Position numbers and translations under genes: made by a program. From Cobetia sp. L2A1 (lineage in GTDB: Bacteria > Pseudomonadota > Gammaproteobacteria > Pseudomonadales > Halomonadaceae), in NCBI RefSeq assembly GCF_009796845.1, contig NZ_CP047025.1, positions 248,001 through 312,000 of the forward strand: a stretch of DNA of 64,000 nt, given 5' to 3'. Each line of letters opens with the position of its first letter. Position 1 is the first letter of the stretch. Shown here one piece after another: positions 32,084-40,857 of this stretch. The notes below the pieces were generated by a model. That model saw nothing but the letters and a program-made list of their open reading frames with translations, ran no database searches and had not been told where the DNA came from.

Positions 32084-33139
32084 TCAGCTCTTCTTGTTGC
32101 CCTTGAGCGCAGCGAGACGTGCCGCATCGCGTTGCTGCTGCTTGGCTTCACGGCGGGCCTGCATCTGTGCGACGGCATCCATCCCCAGGTGCGCTTCGCC
32201 GCGTTCACGCGCGAGCTGAATCTGGTTTTCGCGCTCGGCAAAGCGCTTCTTCTGTGCGTCACTCTGTGTGTGATAGCAGCGCGGACAGCTGACACCTTTC
32301 TGGTATAGCTCGCTCTGCTGATCTTCGGCGGTGATCGGCAGGCGGCAGGCATGGCACTGGTCGTACTGGCCGGGGCGCAACTGATGATCAACGGTGACAC
32401 GTTCATCAAAGACGAAGCATTCCCCGCGCCACAGGGTATCCGCCTCCGGCACATCCTCAAGGTACTTCAGAATGCCGCCCTTGAGGTGATAGACCTCATC
32501 GAAGCCCTGCTCCTTGAGGTAGGCCGTCGATTTCTCACAGCGAATGCCTCCGGTACAGAACATCGCTACCTTGCGGTGCTTCTGCGGGTCCAGCTCGCGC
32601 GACACATATTCGGGAAAGTCGCGGAAAGCGGTGGTGTTCGGGTTGACGGCACCTTCAAACGTCCCCACTTCCACTTCGTAGTCGTTGCGCGTGTCGATCA
32701 GCAGTACTTCTGGATCAGAAATCAGCGCATTCCAGTCTTTCGGCTCTACATAGGTACCGACGGTATGGCGCGGATCGATTCCCTCGACGCCCATGGTCAC
32801 GATCTCTCGCTTGAGCTTGACCTTGGCACGCAGGAAAGGCGCCTGCTCGGTCAGTGACTGCTTGGTATCGAGCTCCGCCAGCCGCGGGTCGGCGGTCAGC
32901 CATCCGAGCAGTGCATCGACACCCGCGCGTGAGCCGGAGACCGTGCCATTGATGCCTTCACGTGCCAGCAGCAGAGTGCCGCGAATATTGTGCTCATCCA
33001 TGACAGCCAGCAGTGGGTCGCGCAATGCCTCGAAGTCTTCAAGTGCGACGAACTTGTAGAGTGCGCAGACCACGTGGGCAGGTACCAGTGGACTGGGGCG
33101 CGGGGCAGAGTCTGGAGTCACAGGTGTCATGTCGGTCAT
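32084..33139 (-). CDS. trhO: tRNA uridine(34) hydroxylase, rhodanese-like (TrhO/YceA)
   Basis: The ATG at 33139 gives 351 residues; the frame is open upstream to 33355 without support, and a second ATG lies nine bases on. An N-terminal UPF0176 domain ([20 protein letters not shown]) is followed by the rhodanese domain ([20 protein letters not shown]) with the active Cys in [12 protein letters not shown] (near residue 195). A C-terminal Cys-rich region (CHACRLPI and CPRCYH) may bind zinc. TrhO makes the 5-hydroxyuridine at tRNA position 34, using oxygen. A basic Lys/Arg/Gln tail ends the protein. Confidence 0.93.
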   Translation of the reverse strand: MTDMTPVTPDSAPRPSPLVPAHVVCALYKFVALEDFEALRDPLLAVMDEHNIRGTLLLAREGINGTVSGSRAGVDALLGWLTADPRLAELDTKQSLTEQAPFLRAKVKLKREIVTMGVEGIDPRHTVGTYVEPKDWNALISDPEVLLIDTRNDYEVEVGTFEGAVNPNTTAFRDFPEYVSRELDPQKHRKVAMFCTGGIRCEKSTAYLKEQGFDEVYHLKGGILKYLEDVPEADTLWRGECFVFDERVTVDHQLRPGQYDQCHACRLPITAEDQQSELYQKGVSCPRCYHTQSDAQKKRFAERENQIQLARERGEAHLGMDAVAQMQARREAKQQQRDAARLAALKGNKKS

Positions 33140-33469
33140 GCGGATAGTGTCCTCGTGCGAGCCGAATCGTAAATCCGGAGCAGGATGGTGAAAACGTTGC
33201 CCTGCAGTCAGGGCAATCACAGTGTTGCTAAAGACGTGGCGGTATATTTTACGCGACTCACGCGGGGATTTCCTGTGTGAGGTCAAACGAATACTACGGC
33301 GTGTTGGCGCATGGTATGAGTACGCGGTGGTAGTTTCATTGAGGGTGTCTATCAATAAGCGATAAGGCTCAATTGGTCACGATCGATGCATGACCCTAGA
33401 ATATTCCCAATTAGCGTGGCGCATGTCTGAGGTATTCCACGGCAATGCGATAGGTAACGGAGTGCTTTA
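33140..33469. other. Divergent promoter region, trhO / fdhD
   Basis: 330 bases, AT-rich between about 33230 and 33420. No gene or recognised operator is seen. The fdhD ribosome site (CGGAG) is at its right end. Confidence 0.4.
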
Positions 33470-34288
33470 ATGAGTGATTTACTCTATCAAGATGCGATGG
33501 GTCATCCATCCGCTGTCAGCCGTCAGTCTGAAATGGGTTATCAGGATGCCCGTGATCTGCCGCTACGCGAGCTGGAAGGGCCATTGGAGCTGCCCGTGAG
33601 TCTGGCGCTCAATGACACGCCGATGGGCACGCTACTGGCCAGTCCTGAAGCGCTTGAGCCCCTCGCGCTTGGCCATGCCTTTACGGCAGGTTGGATCACG
33701 CGACGGGATGACGTCACGGCGATCCATCTGTCGCGCTTGCGGCACGGTCTCGCCGTTCGTCTTGATGTCAGTGAGTCACTGGCACGCAATGGCGCTCATC
33801 ACCAGCGTCGCGAGAGTTCTGTTTCCAGTTGTGGCGCTTGTGGCGTGCAGGATGAAGCCGAGTTGATGGCGGGACTGACCCGCTTGTCGCCACGCGCGGC
33901 GCTGTCACCTGTGGCACTTGTGCGCGGGCTTGAGAGGCTTGATCGCGCATCGCGACGCGGCATGCATCTAGCGCTTGGTTTGGCCGCAGATGGGTCGCTG
34001 ACAGCGCAGGGTGCGGACATCGGTCGTCATAACGCCTTGGATCGTGTCATCGGTATGAGTCTCGATAGCGGCATCTGGCCAGAAGCGTTGCTGGTCTCCA
34101 GTCGCTGCAGTCTGGAGCTGGTACAGAAGACCATCCGCGCACGCATCCCCACACTGGTGACGCTGGCGGTACCGTCACGGCTGGCGGTGGAAACCGCACG
34201 CGCCTGTGATCTCAACTTGATCTGTGCTCATCGTGGTCAGCGCCTGGAATTGTTGAGTGGTCATGTTGACGGTCGCCATCTCGACTAG
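33470..34288 (+). CDS. fdhD: Formate dehydrogenase accessory sulfurtransferase FdhD
   Basis: A 272-residue protein with GGAG seven bases before its ATG. FdhD passes sulfur from IscS to the molybdenum cofactor of formate dehydrogenase. The mobile loop carrying the two essential Cys reads SSCGACGVQDEAEL (near residue 125). Family blocks LNDTPMGTLLASPEALEPLA, HLALGLAADGSL and GADIGRHNALDRVIGMSL (near 185) are all present. The next gene encodes a molybdopterin oxidoreductase of the FdhF/YdeP type, the probable client. Confidence 0.95.
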   Translation: MSDLLYQDAMGHPSAVSRQSEMGYQDARDLPLRELEGPLELPVSLALNDTPMGTLLASPEALEPLALGHAFTAGWITRRDDVTAIHLSRLRHGLAVRLDVSESLARNGAHHQRRESSVSSCGACGVQDEAELMAGLTRLSPRAALSPVALVRGLERLDRASRRGMHLALGLAADGSLTAQGADIGRHNALDRVIGMSLDSGIWPEALLVSSRCSLELVQKTIRARIPTLVTLAVPSRLAVETARACDLNLICAHRGQRLELLSGHVDGRHLD

Positions 34289-34411
34289 GGCGTCTATCAG
34301 TGTCGTTGATGGTTCCCACCTGCTCACTCCTGCCAGCTTCTTCTTGCGGGCTTGCCGATCTGCTTGATCTTTTCTTCCCCTGCTTTTCCTCTTATCCCAG
34401 TGGACACTGAA

Positions 34412-36805
34412 ATGACTGATTCTGCCGCTCCCGAAAACTTCGCTCCTGCCAATGAGTCAGCGCGCCTGCCACGTGAGGATGCGCAGCAGACACGTCACCC
34501 CCGGATTGCCCCTTATGGTGGTCCGGCAGGAGGTTGGGGAGCGCTCAAGAGTGTGGGGCGGCATGTCACACACTCGAAGGCGCCGTGGAAGAGTGTGCGT
34601 TCATTGCTCAAGGCCAATCAGGATAAGGGCTTTGACTGCCCAGGGTGCGCATGGGGGGATCCGGAGCATGGCTCGTCCTTCGAATTCTGTGAGAACGGCG
34701 CGAAAGCGGTCGCTTGGGAAGTGACTGCCAAGCGTGTAACGCCGCGCTTCTTCAAGCAGCATACCGTCAGTGAATTGCTGGAGTGGGATGACTTCATGCT
34801 TGAAGATCAGGGGCGCCTGACCGAGCCGGTGCGCTATGACGCCGCCAGTGACCGCTACGTAGCGATTGGTTGGGGGGAAGCCATCGATATCATCGCTACG
34901 CATCTTGGTGCGCTGACCTCGCCGAATGAGGCGCTGTTCTATACCTCGGGGCGGGCCAGTAATGAGGCAGCTTATCTTTATCAGCTGTTCGTGCGCTTGT
35001 TCGGCACCAATAATTTCCCGGATTGCTCCAATATGTGTCACGAGGCCAGTGGTGTCGGGATGAAGGCCAGTCTTGGCGTCGGCAAGGGCACCGTGCTGCT
35101 CGAGGACTTCGAACACGCTGATGCCATCTTCGTGTTTGGTCAAAACCCCGGCACCAACCATCCGCGCATGCTGGGGGATCTCCGGCGCGCCTCACGGCGT
35201 GGTGCGAGAATCGTCAGCTTCAATCCGCTACGTGAGCGCGGGCTTGAGCGTTTTGCTGACCCGCAGTCACCGCTGGAGATGATGACGTTCTCTAGTCAGA
35301 CCATCAGCTCGCGCTACTATCAGCCGCGCATGGGCGGTGATATGGCGGCAGTGCGCGGCATGGCCAAGGCGCTGTTTGCGCTTGAGGAAAAGGGCGAATT
35401 CACGCGTGCGCGTGGCTTTATCGACGCCTATACACAGGGTGTCGAGGCCTGGCAGGCGGTAGTGGAATCCACGTCATGGGGCGCTATCGTCGATCAATCA
35501 GGCCTCTCCCGTCAGGAATTGGAAGAGGCCGCAAAGCTCTATGCTGGTGCCGAGAATGTTATCTGTACCTGGGCGATGGGGATTACCCAACACCTGCACG
35601 CAGTCGATAGTGTGCGTGAGATCGTCAATCTTCTGCTGTTGGGCGGGCACTTCGGACGCCCGGGCGCAGGCGCCTGTCCAGTGCGCGGGCACTCCAATGT
35701 GCAGGGGGATCGCACCATGGGCATTGACGAGAAGGCACCGGCAGCGCTGATCGCAGCACTGGAAGCGCGTTATGGCGTAACGATGCCGCGTGAGGCCGGC
35801 TTCAACACGGTCGAGAGCCTCGCCGCGCTGGAGGCGGGCAAGGTAAAGACCTTCATTGCACTGGGCGGCAACTTTACCCGCGCGACACCGGACAGTGAGC
35901 GCACCGAGGCTGCCATGCGTCAGCTCACGCTCAATGTTCAGATCAGCACCAAACTCAATCGGAGCCATCTGGTGATGGGTGAGCAGACCGAGGCGCTGAT
36001 TCTTCCCTGTCTCGGGCGCAGTGAGATTGATCGCTCGGGATCTGTTGCCTCCCAGCACATCAGTGTCGAAGACTCGATGTCGATGGTGCATTCCAGCGCC
36101 GGCATCAAGGCACCTGCGAGTGATGGACTGCGCTCAGAGCCTGCCATCATCGCGGCGATTGCGGGTGCGACCCTGGCGCGCGTGCTGCCGGCACGTGGCG
36201 TGAGTGACCCGGTGAACTGGTCAGCACTGGCGGAAGATTACGATCTGATTCGTGACGAGATTGCAGCCGTCATTCCAGGCTTTGATGAATTCAATGCGCG
36301 CCTCGCACACAAGCGAGGCTTCCATCTCGCGAACCCGGTACGAGCGCTGACATTTCCGACCGCCAGTGGCCTGGCCGAGTTTGGGCATGCCGCATTGCCA
36401 GAGGCTGTGATTCACCAGCAACAAGCGCGTCGCGAGGGCTGGCTGACATTGCAGACCATGCGCAGTCATGATCAGTACAACACGACTGTCTATGGCTATA
36501 ACGACCGCTATCGTGGCGTGTCTGGTCAACGTCGGGTGATCTTCATCAATGCGCAGGATTTGGCGCGACTCGGGTATTCGAACGGTGACTGGGTCGACAT
36601 GCTGGGTGAGCCGCGCCCTGATGGGCATGAGCGCCGCGCACCTCAGTTTCGATTGGTCGAATACGATATACCCACTGGCTGTATCGGGGCGTACTACCCG
36701 GAAACCAATGTGCTGATAGCGCTGGAAAGTCATGGCAGTGATACCGGCACGCCTTCCTCGAAAGCCGTCCCCGTTCGACTGGAACGCAGTACACGTATCG
36801 CCTGA
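34412..36805 (+). CDS. FdhF/YdeP-family molybdopterin oxidoreductase
   Basis: The ATG at 34412 gives 797 residues; the frame extends to 34352 with a poor N-terminus. It belongs to the YdeP/FdhF branch: the characteristic start GPAGGWGALKSVGRHVTHSK and FDCPGCAWGDPEHGSSFEFC (near residue 80), the molybdopterin region TSGRASNEAAYLYQLFVRLF and NFPDCSNMCHEASGVG (Cys near 205 as a possible metal ligand), and the C-terminal aspartate-decarboxylase-like domain near QYNTTVYGYNDRYRG. A canonical N-terminal four-Cys iron-sulfur site is absent, as usual in this branch. In E. coli YdeP is linked to acid resistance. FdhD just upstream suggests the cofactor must be sulfurated. Confidence 0.9.
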   Translation: MTDSAAPENFAPANESARLPREDAQQTRHPRIAPYGGPAGGWGALKSVGRHVTHSKAPWKSVRSLLKANQDKGFDCPGCAWGDPEHGSSFEFCENGAKAVAWEVTAKRVTPRFFKQHTVSELLEWDDFMLEDQGRLTEPVRYDAASDRYVAIGWGEAIDIIATHLGALTSPNEALFYTSGRASNEAAYLYQLFVRLFGTNNFPDCSNMCHEASGVGMKASLGVGKGTVLLEDFEHADAIFVFGQNPGTNHPRMLGDLRRASRRGARIVSFNPLRERGLERFADPQSPLEMMTFSSQTISSRYYQPRMGGDMAAVRGMAKALFALEEKGEFTRARGFIDAYTQGVEAWQAVVESTSWGAIVDQSGLSRQELEEAAKLYAGAENVICTWAMGITQHLHAVDSVREIVNLLLLGGHFGRPGAGACPVRGHSNVQGDRTMGIDEKAPAALIAALEARYGVTMPREAGFNTVESLAALEAGKVKTFIALGGNFTRATPDSERTEAAMRQLTLNVQISTKLNRSHLVMGEQTEALILPCLGRSEIDRSGSVASQHISVEDSMSMVHSSAGIKAPASDGLRSEPAIIAAIAGATLARVLPARGVSDPVNWSALAEDYDLIRDEIAAVIPGFDEFNARLAHKRGFHLANPVRALTFPTASGLAEFGHAALPEAVIHQQQARREGWLTLQTMRSHDQYNTTVYGYNDRYRGVSGQRRVIFINAQDLARLGYSNGDWVDMLGEPRPDGHERRAPQFRLVEYDIPTGCIGAYYPETNVLIALESHGSDTGTPSSKAVPVRLERSTRIA

Positions 36806-36864
36806 CGATATGGCGTTTGCGTTGTTGATGGTCATTACGAAAATCAGGGCGTTAACGATGCAAC

Positions 36865-36903
36865 AAAGCCGTGCTGCGAGGCGACTCGCAGCACGGCTTT
36901 TGT
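36865..36903 (+). terminator. Rho-independent terminator of the fdhD operon
   Basis: Arms 36865-36880 and 36885-36900 are exact 16-base complements with a GCGA loop and a short T-run. Confidence 0.92.
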
Positions 36904-37025
36904 ACGCCTAGAATGTGCTTGGAATACCGTCATGGAATACCGCCCGCCAGCGCCGAGTGATCATGTCGCTGGCTTTGGCCGTGACTGACACTGATACCTG
37001 ACACCACAGCCAAAGAGAGTCATTC

Positions 37026-37466
37026 ATGCAATATCTGCACACCATGCTGCGTATCACTGATCTCGATGCCTCACTGCATTTCTTCTGTGATCTGCTGGGT
37101 TTCGAAGAAATCTCGCGCAAGGATTCAGAGCAGGGTCGCTTCACACTGATTTTCCTGGCTGCTCCGCAAGATGTCGAGCGTGCGCGTGACATGCAGGCAC
37201 CACTGCTGGAACTCACCCATAACTGGGACCCTGAGGAATACAGTGGCGGACGCAATTTTGGCCATCTCGCCTATCGCGTCGAGAATCTCTACGCGACTTG
37301 CCAGTTCCTGATGGATAACGGCGTGACGATCAATCGTCCGCCACGCGATGGTCACATGGCGTTTGTCAAAAGCCCCGATGGTATCTCGTTGGAGCTACTG
37401 CAGCAGGGGGATGCGCTTGAGCCGCAGGAACCATGGACTTCCATGAATAACATTGGCAGTTGGTAA
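37026..37466 (+). CDS. gloA: Lactoylglutathione lyase (glyoxalase I)-like VOC protein
   Basis: A 146-residue vicinal-oxygen-chelate protein. The metal ligands of glyoxalase I are in place: His in MQYLHTMLRI (residue 5), Glu in LLELTHNWDPEEY (near 60), His in GRNFGHLAYRVENLY (near 79) and Glu in DGISLELLQ (near 124). Glyoxalase I joins methylglyoxal and glutathione into S-lactoylglutathione. The length is close to bacterial GloA (135). The AGAGAG ribosome site is good. It stands alone between a terminator and the cyclase gene. Confidence 0.88.
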   Translation: MQYLHTMLRITDLDASLHFFCDLLGFEEISRKDSEQGRFTLIFLAAPQDVERARDMQAPLLELTHNWDPEEYSGGRNFGHLAYRVENLYATCQFLMDNGVTINRPPRDGHMAFVKSPDGISLELLQQGDALEPQEPWTSMNNIGSW

Positions 37467-37760
37467 TTGAATTTTAGTGAATATTGACGTGTTCATGAGC
37501 GTCGCATAAAGGGAGAGCGTTTATACGAGGTCTGCTGGTACATCCTCGGTGAGCGCTTATGATGTAGGAAGAATAGTAAGCCCCGGTGCATGGTGACCTG
37601 ACTACTCATGCTCGGTCGTAATGGAGTGCAAGCGTAATAGTCGGCCAGCCGTGTACAAAAAATCGTCATGGTTGCTTCGCTGACGCGGCACACCATACTT
37701 TCGCTGTGCCGCGTAGATAGCGATCTGCGTGGAGAGTGTCCTGCTGGCAAGGATTGCCTG

Positions 37761-38957
37761 ATGCTGAGTGTCATTCGTACCTGGTTACGCCATGAACCAC
37801 GCTTGCTCGCGGTAGAGCATCGTCGTTTTTATCACGGCTATCTATGGGTTTATCTGATGCTTTTCGGGCTATTTGTCATGTGGTTGCCCTTTTTCAGCCT
37901 CCTCAAGGAACCTCGTCTTGCGTTCGCCAGTGGCATCATGATGCTGCTGGCGGTGATGGGCATCATGTTGCATCGCTATCATCAACTGACGCTTGCGCTG
38001 TCATTGATGCTGAGTGCCCTGACGCTGATGACATGGTTGTCGGTCTATTGCTTCGGTCACTCAGCAGGCTATGAATATTATTTCTTCATCGTGATGGCCG
38101 GCATCCATCTTGCGCCGCTACCTGGCAAGGTACGTGTGCTGGCGACACTGGTGTTGTTCAGCGCGGCAGTATCAGCCCTCTGGGTCTCCCCGCTGCATGC
38201 GAGTGATGGTTATATCGCCGTCTGGCTGATGCAGTCGACCAATCTCTTCGTTGTCTTCCTGCTGATGGTGACTTTTTTATGGCGGATGCTGGCACTCACC
38301 GAGCATTTCGAACGTCAGTACCGCAAGGATGCCAGTCGTGATGAGTTGACGGGGCTGCTCAATCGGCGACAGATACTCCGTCAGGCCGAGCGTTGGTGGC
38401 GAGATGAAGTCCCTTGCTCGGTGCTAATGCTGGATGCCGATCACTTCAAGCTGGTCAATGACCATCATGGCCATGCGGTCGGCGATGAGGTGTTGCGGCA
38501 TCTGGGCCGGCTTTTGAACGCCACGTTACGTCAGGGAGATTGCGTGGGACGTGTTGGTGGCGAAGAGTTTCTGGTGATGTTGCCCCGTAGCGGGCGTGCA
38601 GAGGCGGTGTCTATTGCTGGTCGTATACGCTCACTGCTGGCCAGTTCCCCGCCGATATCTGCAGGACGCCCCATCCCGATGACGGTGTCGATAGGTGTCT
38701 CCGTCAGTCATGAGAGCGATAGTCTTGATGACTTGCTGCTACTGGCTGATCGGCGTCTCTATCATGCCAAGCGGACTGGGCGTGATCGTGTCGTATCGGG
38801 AGGAGAACGTGAAGAGGGTTCTCCTCGAGATGATTTTCGTTCAGCGGAGGCGGGGAGTGAAAAAAGCCCAGGAATCACGCCACAGGCCAATCTCGAGGTG
38901 GCGGGGAATCGTCATCACCCACAGGGAACATTTCCTGACGACCCTGTCAGAGGTTGA
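37761..38957 (+). CDS. Membrane-anchored diguanylate cyclase (GGDEF)
   Basis: The ATG at 37761, with AAGG upstream, gives 398 residues; a longer frame from 37668 is less likely. Six hydrophobic helices (residues about 25-190) form a MASE-like membrane sensor with no named motif. The GGDEF domain follows (DELTGLLNRRQILRQAERWW, LMLDADHFKLVNDHHGHAVG), with the active-site loop GRVGGEEFLVML. Five residues before GGEEF stands RQGD, an intact RxxD inhibitory site, so product inhibition by cyclic di-GMP is expected. A charged tail of about 70 residues ends the protein. Confidence 0.9.
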   Translation: MLSVIRTWLRHEPRLLAVEHRRFYHGYLWVYLMLFGLFVMWLPFFSLLKEPRLAFASGIMMLLAVMGIMLHRYHQLTLALSLMLSALTLMTWLSVYCFGHSAGYEYYFFIVMAGIHLAPLPGKVRVLATLVLFSAAVSALWVSPLHASDGYIAVWLMQSTNLFVVFLLMVTFLWRMLALTEHFERQYRKDASRDELTGLLNRRQILRQAERWWRDEVPCSVLMLDADHFKLVNDHHGHAVGDEVLRHLGRLLNATLRQGDCVGRVGGEEFLVMLPRSGRAEAVSIAGRIRSLLASSPPISAGRPIPMTVSIGVSVSHESDSLDDLLLLADRRLYHAKRTGRDRVVSGGEREEGSPRDDFRSAEAGSEKSPGITPQANLEVAGNRHHPQGTFPDDPVRG

Positions 38958-39016
38958 GGTGTTGAGCGAGGCATAGGCGGCTCCAGCTTGTTCCCGGCTA
39001 CGGATCAGATCAAGAC

Positions 39017-39727
39017 TCAGGCTAACGTGCGGCGGCGATCGAGTCTTTCAAGACTATGTTCTATATGGCTAGTTGCCGCGTGTGCCAGCGGCGTGCAGAG
39101 CACCCAGGGCAGTGCGGTCAGTGCAATGCTGAGCGAACCGAGATACACATCGCTGAACCAATGCGCCCCTACCATGATGCGTGGTGCGCTCAATATCACC
39201 ACGAATATCAGGCTCCACAGTGCGATGTGACGTGGCGCGAAGGCGAGCATGTAACCTGCAAACACCATCAGCATCAATCCGTGATCACCCGGGAAACTGT
39301 TGGATGCCGAGTCCTTGGTCTTGAACGAGACCAGTTCAGAGAGGTGCTGTGCATGGGCGAACATCCGTGTTGGGCTGGCATGTTCGTAACTGATGACGCG
39401 CAGGACGAACAGCGATATCAGACCCGCAGTCAGTAGCATGGTGATGCCAATACTCAGCCAGTGACGATAGCGGTGCGGACGCTCATCGGACAGCATTGCC
39501 CAGACGAAGAGTACGCCCATCATCAAAAAGGCAAAGGCATCAAAGGTGCGTGTGTTGAGCAGTCCCAGCAGCGTGTCCCAGTGCGGGTTGAGGGGAGAAA
39601 TCAGCAGGTTGAAGCCCCAGAAGACATCACTGTCCAGTACAGCCCAGAAGTCCAGTGCCGGTATCCACCAGCAGGCCAGTAACACGAGGCCGATGGCATT
39701 CAAGACAAGCGGGCGTCGAAGGTGCAT
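39017..39727 (-). CDS. PAP2-superfamily membrane phosphatase (LpxT/lipid phosphatase type)
   Basis: A 236-residue protein with AAGGAG eight bases before its ATG and about six membrane helices. The three PAP2 motifs are KTKDSASN (C1 region), NSFPGDHGLMLMVF (C2, with PGDH in place of PSGH, near residue 145) and APRIMVGAHWFSDVYLG (C3, R-x5-H-x3-D, near 182). Enzymes with this pattern dephosphorylate or transphosphorylate lipid A, Kdo-lipid A or undecaprenyl diphosphate in the periplasm. A PmrA-box-like direct repeat lies about 90 bases upstream, which fits lipid A modification. It converges on the diguanylate cyclase gene. Confidence 0.85.
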   Translation of the reverse strand: MHLRRPLVLNAIGLVLLACWWIPALDFWAVLDSDVFWGFNLLISPLNPHWDTLLGLLNTRTFDAFAFLMMGVLFVWAMLSDERPHRYRHWLSIGITMLLTAGLISLFVLRVISYEHASPTRMFAHAQHLSELVSFKTKDSASNSFPGDHGLMLMVFAGYMLAFAPRHIALWSLIFVVILSAPRIMVGAHWFSDVYLGSLSIALTALPWVLCTPLAHAATSHIEHSLERLDRRRTLA

Positions 39728-39810
39728 GTCATCATCTCCTTGAAAGTGAATGTGCGCGACAAGATGAGGGTGCGCAGGCGATAGCGCGAATGGCCCTCAT
39801 GGATAGAGGG

Positions 39811-39835
39811 GAGTCTAATTTAAGACTCCCTTAAG
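39811..39835 (-). promoter_or_regulatory. PmrA-box-like direct repeat upstream of the PAP2 gene
   Basis: On the plus strand TTTAAG (39819-39824), five bases, CTTAAG (39830-39835). The PmrA/BasR consensus is (C/T)TTAA(G/T)-N5-(C/T)TTAA(G/T). It overlaps an inverted repeat GAGTCT (39811-39816) / AGACTC (39823-39828). It sits 92 to 108 bases upstream of the PAP2 start. Confidence 0.45.
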
Positions 39836-40050
39836 AAACACTGTTTTACATCGCGTTGCGTGTGACAGGAAGTTGCATCTGGCGCGCCCGAAGCGACTTG
39901 CGGATGCATCACGTTACTTTCGGATACTGGCGGAAGCGGTCAGCAGGTGGAGTTCATTGCGATGCTTGCAGTGAGGGGGCGTACTGCGCATTATTATTGT
40001 CGTTGCGACGGCATCCTTACCTGTCTCATTACTTGCTTGTCGACTCCGGC

Positions 40051-40130
40051 ACCTGCTCCAGTACCTGCTCCAGTACCTGCTCCAGTACCTGCTCCAGTAC
40101 CTGCTCCAGTACCTGCTCCAGTACCTGCTT
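40051..40130 (+). repeat. Six and a half tandem copies of a 12-bp unit upstream of the META lipoprotein
   Basis: ACCTGCTCCAGT occurs six times without change (40051-40122), followed by eight bases of a seventh copy. The array ends 25 bases before the start codon of the lipoprotein gene, thus within its likely 5' leader. The unit is a multiple of three, so no frame is disturbed in any reading. Confidence 0.95.
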
Positions 40131-40155
40131 GCCAAGATCCACGAGGAATTTGTTC

Positions 40156-40680
40156 ATGACTGTCCCGGCTCGTCATCTATTGCCCATGCCTCTAGTGATC
40201 AGCATGTCTCTGTTGCTTGGCACATTGTTGTTGGGAGGCTGCGCTGCCATGTCCACGGAAAGTGACAATCGTAGTGGGCTTACATCGTCTCAAGTCCCTG
40301 CTCTGGTGGGCACGCAGTGGACATTCTCTGCGACATCCTCAGACGAGGAAGCGCCGAACTTTCTGCTGCAAGCACCGAGTCAGGAGCAGGTGACCGAGGA
40401 AGAGGATGATCGTCTGCGATTGGTCGGCAGTAATGGCTGTAACCGCTTGCTGGGGCCGGTGACGTTGGATGAGTCACAGCAGACGCTGGATATCGGTCCG
40501 CTGGCCTCCACCATGAAGATGTGTCGCAATCCTGAACAATCCAATGCCTTCAATCGTATGCTGGAAGAGGCGGCCAGCTATCAAGTGACTGGCAGTGGTG
40601 ATGGCGCTCGTTTGCAGGTCATGGACGCCGCTGGCCAGCGGCTGGCGTCTTTCATCCCGGTTGAAGCGGTAGTTGAGTAA
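40156..40680 (+). CDS. META-domain (HslJ-like) lipoprotein
   Basis: The ATG at 40156 with GAGGAA upstream gives 174 residues. The signal peptide ends LLLGGC (Cys near residue 29). The META domain spans residues about 50-165: VGTQWTFSATSSDEEAPNFL at its start, then GSNGCNRLLGPVTLDESQQT with the conserved G-C-N, and LASTMKMCRNPEQSNAFNRM with the second conserved Cys. HslJ/META proteins are heat- or novobiocin-linked envelope proteins of unclear function. A 12-bp repeat array lies just upstream. Confidence 0.85.
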   Translation: MTVPARHLLPMPLVISMSLLLGTLLLGGCAAMSTESDNRSGLTSSQVPALVGTQWTFSATSSDEEAPNFLLQAPSQEQVTEEEDDRLRLVGSNGCNRLLGPVTLDESQQTLDIGPLASTMKMCRNPEQSNAFNRMLEEAASYQVTGSGDGARLQVMDAAGQRLASFIPVEAVVE

Positions 40681-40722
40681 GCGAATACGCCGAGTTTGCG
40701 CCTGTTGAAGTTCGCGCCAGAC

Positions 40723-40762
40723 CAGAAAGCCCCCGCACCTTACGGTGCGGGGGCTTTCTGTT
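40723..40762. terminator. Terminator after the META lipoprotein
   Basis: Arms 40723-40739 and 40744-40760 are exact 17-base complements with a TTAC loop and T's just beyond. A weaker 8-bp stem at 40800-40807/40816-40823 may serve valS on the minus strand. Confidence 0.9.
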
Positions 40763-40857
40763 ACTGCTGAGCGCTTTTAATCAACTGAGCACTCTTGGCA
40801 GAGCACTTTGGATCGAGTGCTCTTCAGCGCTAGCACCTGACGCTAAAGCACTTAGCC

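Larger units (their letters stand above)
39728..40155. other. Divergent intergenic region, PAP2 gene / META lipoprotein gene
   Basis: 428 bases holding the PmrA-like repeat near the left end and the 12-bp tandem repeat near the right end. The plus-strand frame of the lipoprotein stays open back to 39856, but codons there read as Cys/Arg-rich low-complexity sequence without a ribosome site, so it is treated as non-coding. Confidence 0.45.

Noticed and set aside
34601..35161. 186-residue minus-strand frame
   Set aside because: Shadow of the FdhF/YdeP gene with no supporting start signal.
40051..40130. CRISPR array
   Set aside because: The units are 12 bp and directly adjacent, with no spacers.
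39947..40159. Plus-strand frame encoding Pro-Ala-Pro-Val repeats
   Set aside because: Arises only from the 12-bp tandem repeat; no ribosome site, and it ends at the lipoprotein start.
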